Shown: positions 61,035 through 64,000 of the stretch, piece by piece
Position numbering within the stretch: the stretch's first letter is position 1
Layout: every line of letters begins with the position of its first letter
Assembly (NCBI RefSeq): GCF_007655135.1
Contig: NC_045129.1
Span: 29,761,122-29,825,121 of the forward strand
DNA length: 64,000 bases
Direction: 5' to 3'
Origin: Punica granatum
Lineage: Eukaryota; Streptophyta; Magnoliopsida; Myrtales; Lythraceae
Translations under genes and position numbers: made by a program
The notes under the pieces: model-generated
What the model was told of the DNA's origin: nothing
Seen by the model: the letters and a program-made list of their open reading frames with translations, nothing else
Databases searched by the model: none

Positions 61035-63962
61035 ATGGCGCTAGTGAGAAGCTCAGCAGCAGCAGCTGCTCTGAGAGCACTGAACGGATCATGCTCTCTC
61101 ATTGGTGGGCTGCCTCGGAGCTCCAATGCCTTGCGAATCAGATGCTTCTCCTCCCTCATGTCACCGCCGTCCACGGCGGTGGTGTACGACCAGCACGGTG
61201 CTCCCGACGCTGTCACGAGGTTCCCATCCTCAGCCACCGGCTCCGTGCACTATCTCTGTGCTCGTAGGCTGAGTAATCGTCGTTCTGACATTTGACATTC
61301 TGTGGCAGAGTGATGGAGATGCCGCCGGTTCCGGTGAAGGAGAGCGACGTCTGCGTTAAAATGCTTGCTTCTCCGATCAATCCCTCTGATGTCAACCGAA
61401 TTGAAGGTTCGATTTCTATGCGCTTATGATTATTTTAGCTGATAGTTAACTACTTAAAAAACTTTGCATAGCTTCGAGGTTGATTATGAATTTGTGGCTC
61501 AGACTTTTAGATTTTGTAGCATCGGCTTTTCTCAGCCGAAACAGCTCGTGCTTAGTCTTCTGATTATAGCGTAGAAGTGACTTTGCATTAAATCTGCTGC
61601 ACTGAGTTTATAGAGGGATCATGAATTTGTCGTAATTACATTTTTCGTTCCGGTTTTCATCAGATTATGTAGTAAAGGCATTTCTCTTCAAAAATGAGCT
61701 TTCATCAGTTGTCAAGATCATTGCAGAATTTCTTTGCGTTTGTCATTCTTAGTTTCCTCCTCGGCTGGATTTAGTCCAAGGTTTGTGAAATTATCATGTC
61801 TTCTGCTGTCGGAGTACTATAACTCAGATTCAGCTCTAATATATTATGTTTGCTAGTATGATCATACGTGAGAGCTTTGAGTATGCCTTTGTTCGGGACA
61901 AAGTTCATGCATAAAATAGCAGCGATGGGAAATTGGTAGGTGTTTTTGGCAGAAAAACCTCATGCATTTTCCTTGTCAGTTACTTCTACTTTAATTTTCA
62001 AAGTGCATGAAGTAAATTAATGAGTTAGAACACCAGTTGTAGAGTACTTTGTCCGTTTGACAGATATTGCCTGTTGCAGTGTTAATGTGTTAGGTACATG
62101 ATTACATAACACGTCCCAATATCAAATAGTAACTCCTGCACTTATAAATTAATACTCATGGTGAATGGTGAAACTACTACTTTTGTGCTAGGCGTCTATC
62201 CTGTGAGGCCAGAAGTGCCAGCTGTGGGAGGATATGAAGGGGTTGGGGAAGTCTACTCGACGGGTGCTGCTGTTAAGGATCTTTCGCCTGGTGATTTGGT
62301 CATTCCATCTCCGCCTTCCTCTGGTGCATTTTCTTTTCCTGCAGAATTTTGTTCTCAAGTTTTCACTGATTTTCTTTGGTTTCTAATTCTTCAAAGAAAT
62401 TTAAAACCTATTTTCATCTCTGAGCTAATCCTTTTGCCACCACTACGAGAGAATAATGTTTCCCTGGAGCTGCTGTCTATTATACATTAATTTATAGCCT
62501 GTGTGCATAAAGTTTAAGATCGTGAAATACAGGCTTCCTATTTCCCACCATCAGCGGCTAAAATTATTTTGAAAAGGTTCCTGGTCTCCAAAAACACTAG
62601 ATTAAAACATACATTGTTCATCATTGCGACATTAACTCTTTAGTTGTGAATTCTGGGTAATTTCATGTGTGACATTAACGCTTATGTTATATTCTAAATA
62701 AAAAGTCTTACATGATTCCTTATGTTTAGGGATGTGGCAGACGTATGTAGTTAAAGACCAGAGCATGTGGCATAAAATTGATAAGGATTCGCCGATAGAA
62801 TATGCAGCCACAATTACAGTCAATCCTTTGACTGCTTTAAGAATGCTCGAAGACTTCGTATCTATGAAAGCAGGTACTCTGCTCTTGCAGGCTATAGTTA
62901 CATATATATTGTATACACTGATGAATCGTTCCTACTAATTTTCCTCATTAGCTTTGATGAATAGGTGATTCTGTTGTCCAAAATGGGGCTACTAGCATTG
63001 TGGGCCAATGCATCATCCAAATTGCTAAGTCCCGTGACATCCGTAGTGTTAATATCATTAGGGACAGGTGATCTGTTAAAACCTTCTGTGTGTAAGTTTG
63101 TCAAATTGTTGTTGGTTATATGTAACTCTTTGAAATGAGCATCGTGATAATGACTTTTCTTTGCAGTTTATTGAAGAGACATTAAATAATTTAAATTATA
63201 TCTTGTTATCATGCTTTTGCTAACTAGAATACATGAGAAATATTTATTTCTTCTTGATTCTCTGATAAAATTTTAATCAGGTGAAAGTATTTGAATTGTA
63301 ATCTTCCCTTCTCCTGCTAAAGTTGTTATCTTTTTGAGAACTAGGCACTCTTCCTAACATAAATAAGACTTCTTCAAATCCAGATATAGGAAAGGATCGT
63401 TAAGTTGTTTCACTAGCGCATATTTAAAGAACAAAAGAGTTGTGTAATGAAATTGATGTGATTCTTTCAGCCAGTCTGGTTTTCCTATACCTTGAAGAAT
63501 GTCTCTCTCTCATCGCAGAGCTGGTTCCGATGAAGCTAGTGAAATGTTGAAGAAACTCGGTGCTGATGAAGTGTTTACAGAGAGTCAACTAGAAGTGAAG
63601 AATGTCAAGAGTTTACTGGTATCATCTGTTAACTTTCTCATCTATTTACTTCATGGCTTGTACTATGAAGTAGAATTTATTTTAAATTGTTGCACATCCA
63701 TGCACCTAATTCTCTCTCTGTTTCTAGGGAAATGTCTCAGAACCTGCTCTAGGATTTAACTGTGTCGGTGGCAATGCTGCTTCATTGGTTATGAAGTTTT
63801 TGAGGTATACTATGCGATCCCTCGGTTTGTGCCAAGCTTCCCTCGCAGGTAAATGAGAAGAGCTTATTTTCTTTTGATTCCAGGCAAGGAGGAGCCATGG
63901 TAACATATGGGGGAATGTCCAAAAAACCTATCACTGTATCAACTTCATCCTTCATCTTCAAG
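61035..63962 (+). CDS. MECR: Mitochondrial 2-enoyl thioester reductase (MECR), 5' part; continues beyond window
   Basis: Last step of mitochondrial type II fatty-acid synthesis: NADPH-dependent reduction of trans-2-enoyl-ACP/CoA, feeding lipoate synthesis. Exons by eye: 61,035-61,219, 61,309-61,406, 62,192-62,323, 62,730-62,873, 62,965-63,067, 63,519-63,618, 63,728-63,804 and 63,884-63,962 (918 nt, 306 codons), then a GT donor at 63,963. The N-terminus is Ala/Arg/Ser-rich, like a mitochondrial targeting peptide. Family blocks: SPINPSDVNRIEGVYPVRP, PAVGGYEGVGEV, ATITVNPLTALRMLEDF, QNGATSIVGQCIIQIAK (cofactor-binding fold), NIIRDRAG, LGADEVFTE, NCVGGNAASLVMKFLRQGG and VTYGGMSKKP. An in-frame ATG at 60,930 exists, but the Met at 61,035 gives the better targeting peptide. 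The C-terminal part lies outside the window. Confidence 0.94.
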
Positions 63963-64000
63963 GTAACCAGATAGCGATACTCCTTCAATCCTACCTCCTG

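Overview
The window is nuclear DNA from a woody eudicot. The genes carry GT-AG introns, the intergenic DNA is AT-rich, and it is packed with MITEs and decayed LINE, Ty1/copia and SINE-like debris. A tandem cluster of lignin-type laccases fits a woody dicot, perhaps Myrtales, but the sequence alone does not fix the species.

Left third (1-33,000): a laccase cluster. Two complete six-exon LAC17-like genes (4171-6728 and 17228-19781) lie in two copies of a segment of more than 8 kb (1-8330 and about 12,628-21,397). The inferred proteins (591 aa) differ at four residues. A tract of about 2.7 kb running from intron 4 to well past the 3' end is almost identical in the two copies, which suggests recent gene conversion. 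A third copy (23,805-25,386) is a pseudogene lacking exons 1-3, and a fourth (about 31,990-32,530) is a fragment. Between them are a broken TIR (TNL-type) resistance-gene exon, a degenerate copia polyprotein and several inverted-repeat elements. A 1.8 kb foldback element precedes copy 2, and its right half precedes copy 1 at the window edge.

Middle (33,800-39,500): a GH18 class III/V chitinase-like gene (+), a lysine-rich, probably nucleolar protein (-), and a two-exon BTB/POZ protein (-).

Right part (39,600-64,000): a repeat-rich spacer with a LINE remnant and MITEs; a DUF604/GT31 Fringe-like glycosyltransferase (+, four exons, 524 aa); a small uncharacterised single-pass membrane protein (-, three exons, 188 aa); a PBL5/PBL6-type receptor-like cytoplasmic kinase (-, five exons, 414 aa); another gene-poor stretch (54,500-60,900); and the first eight exons of a mitochondrial 2-enoyl thioester reductase (MECR), cut by the window end.

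The genes do not form an operon-like or pathway cluster. The laccases (wall lignin polymerisation), chitinase-like protein, TNL relic and PBL kinase are wall or defence related, while MECR is a housekeeping enzyme of mitochondrial fatty-acid synthesis. I found no clearly new biological system. The most informative signals are the conversion-like laccase tract, a stop-free intron 1 whose length is a multiple of three, the 414-bp promoter indel, and the nested inverted-repeat elements. All exon boundaries were placed by eye from reading frame, splice consensus and family similarity.
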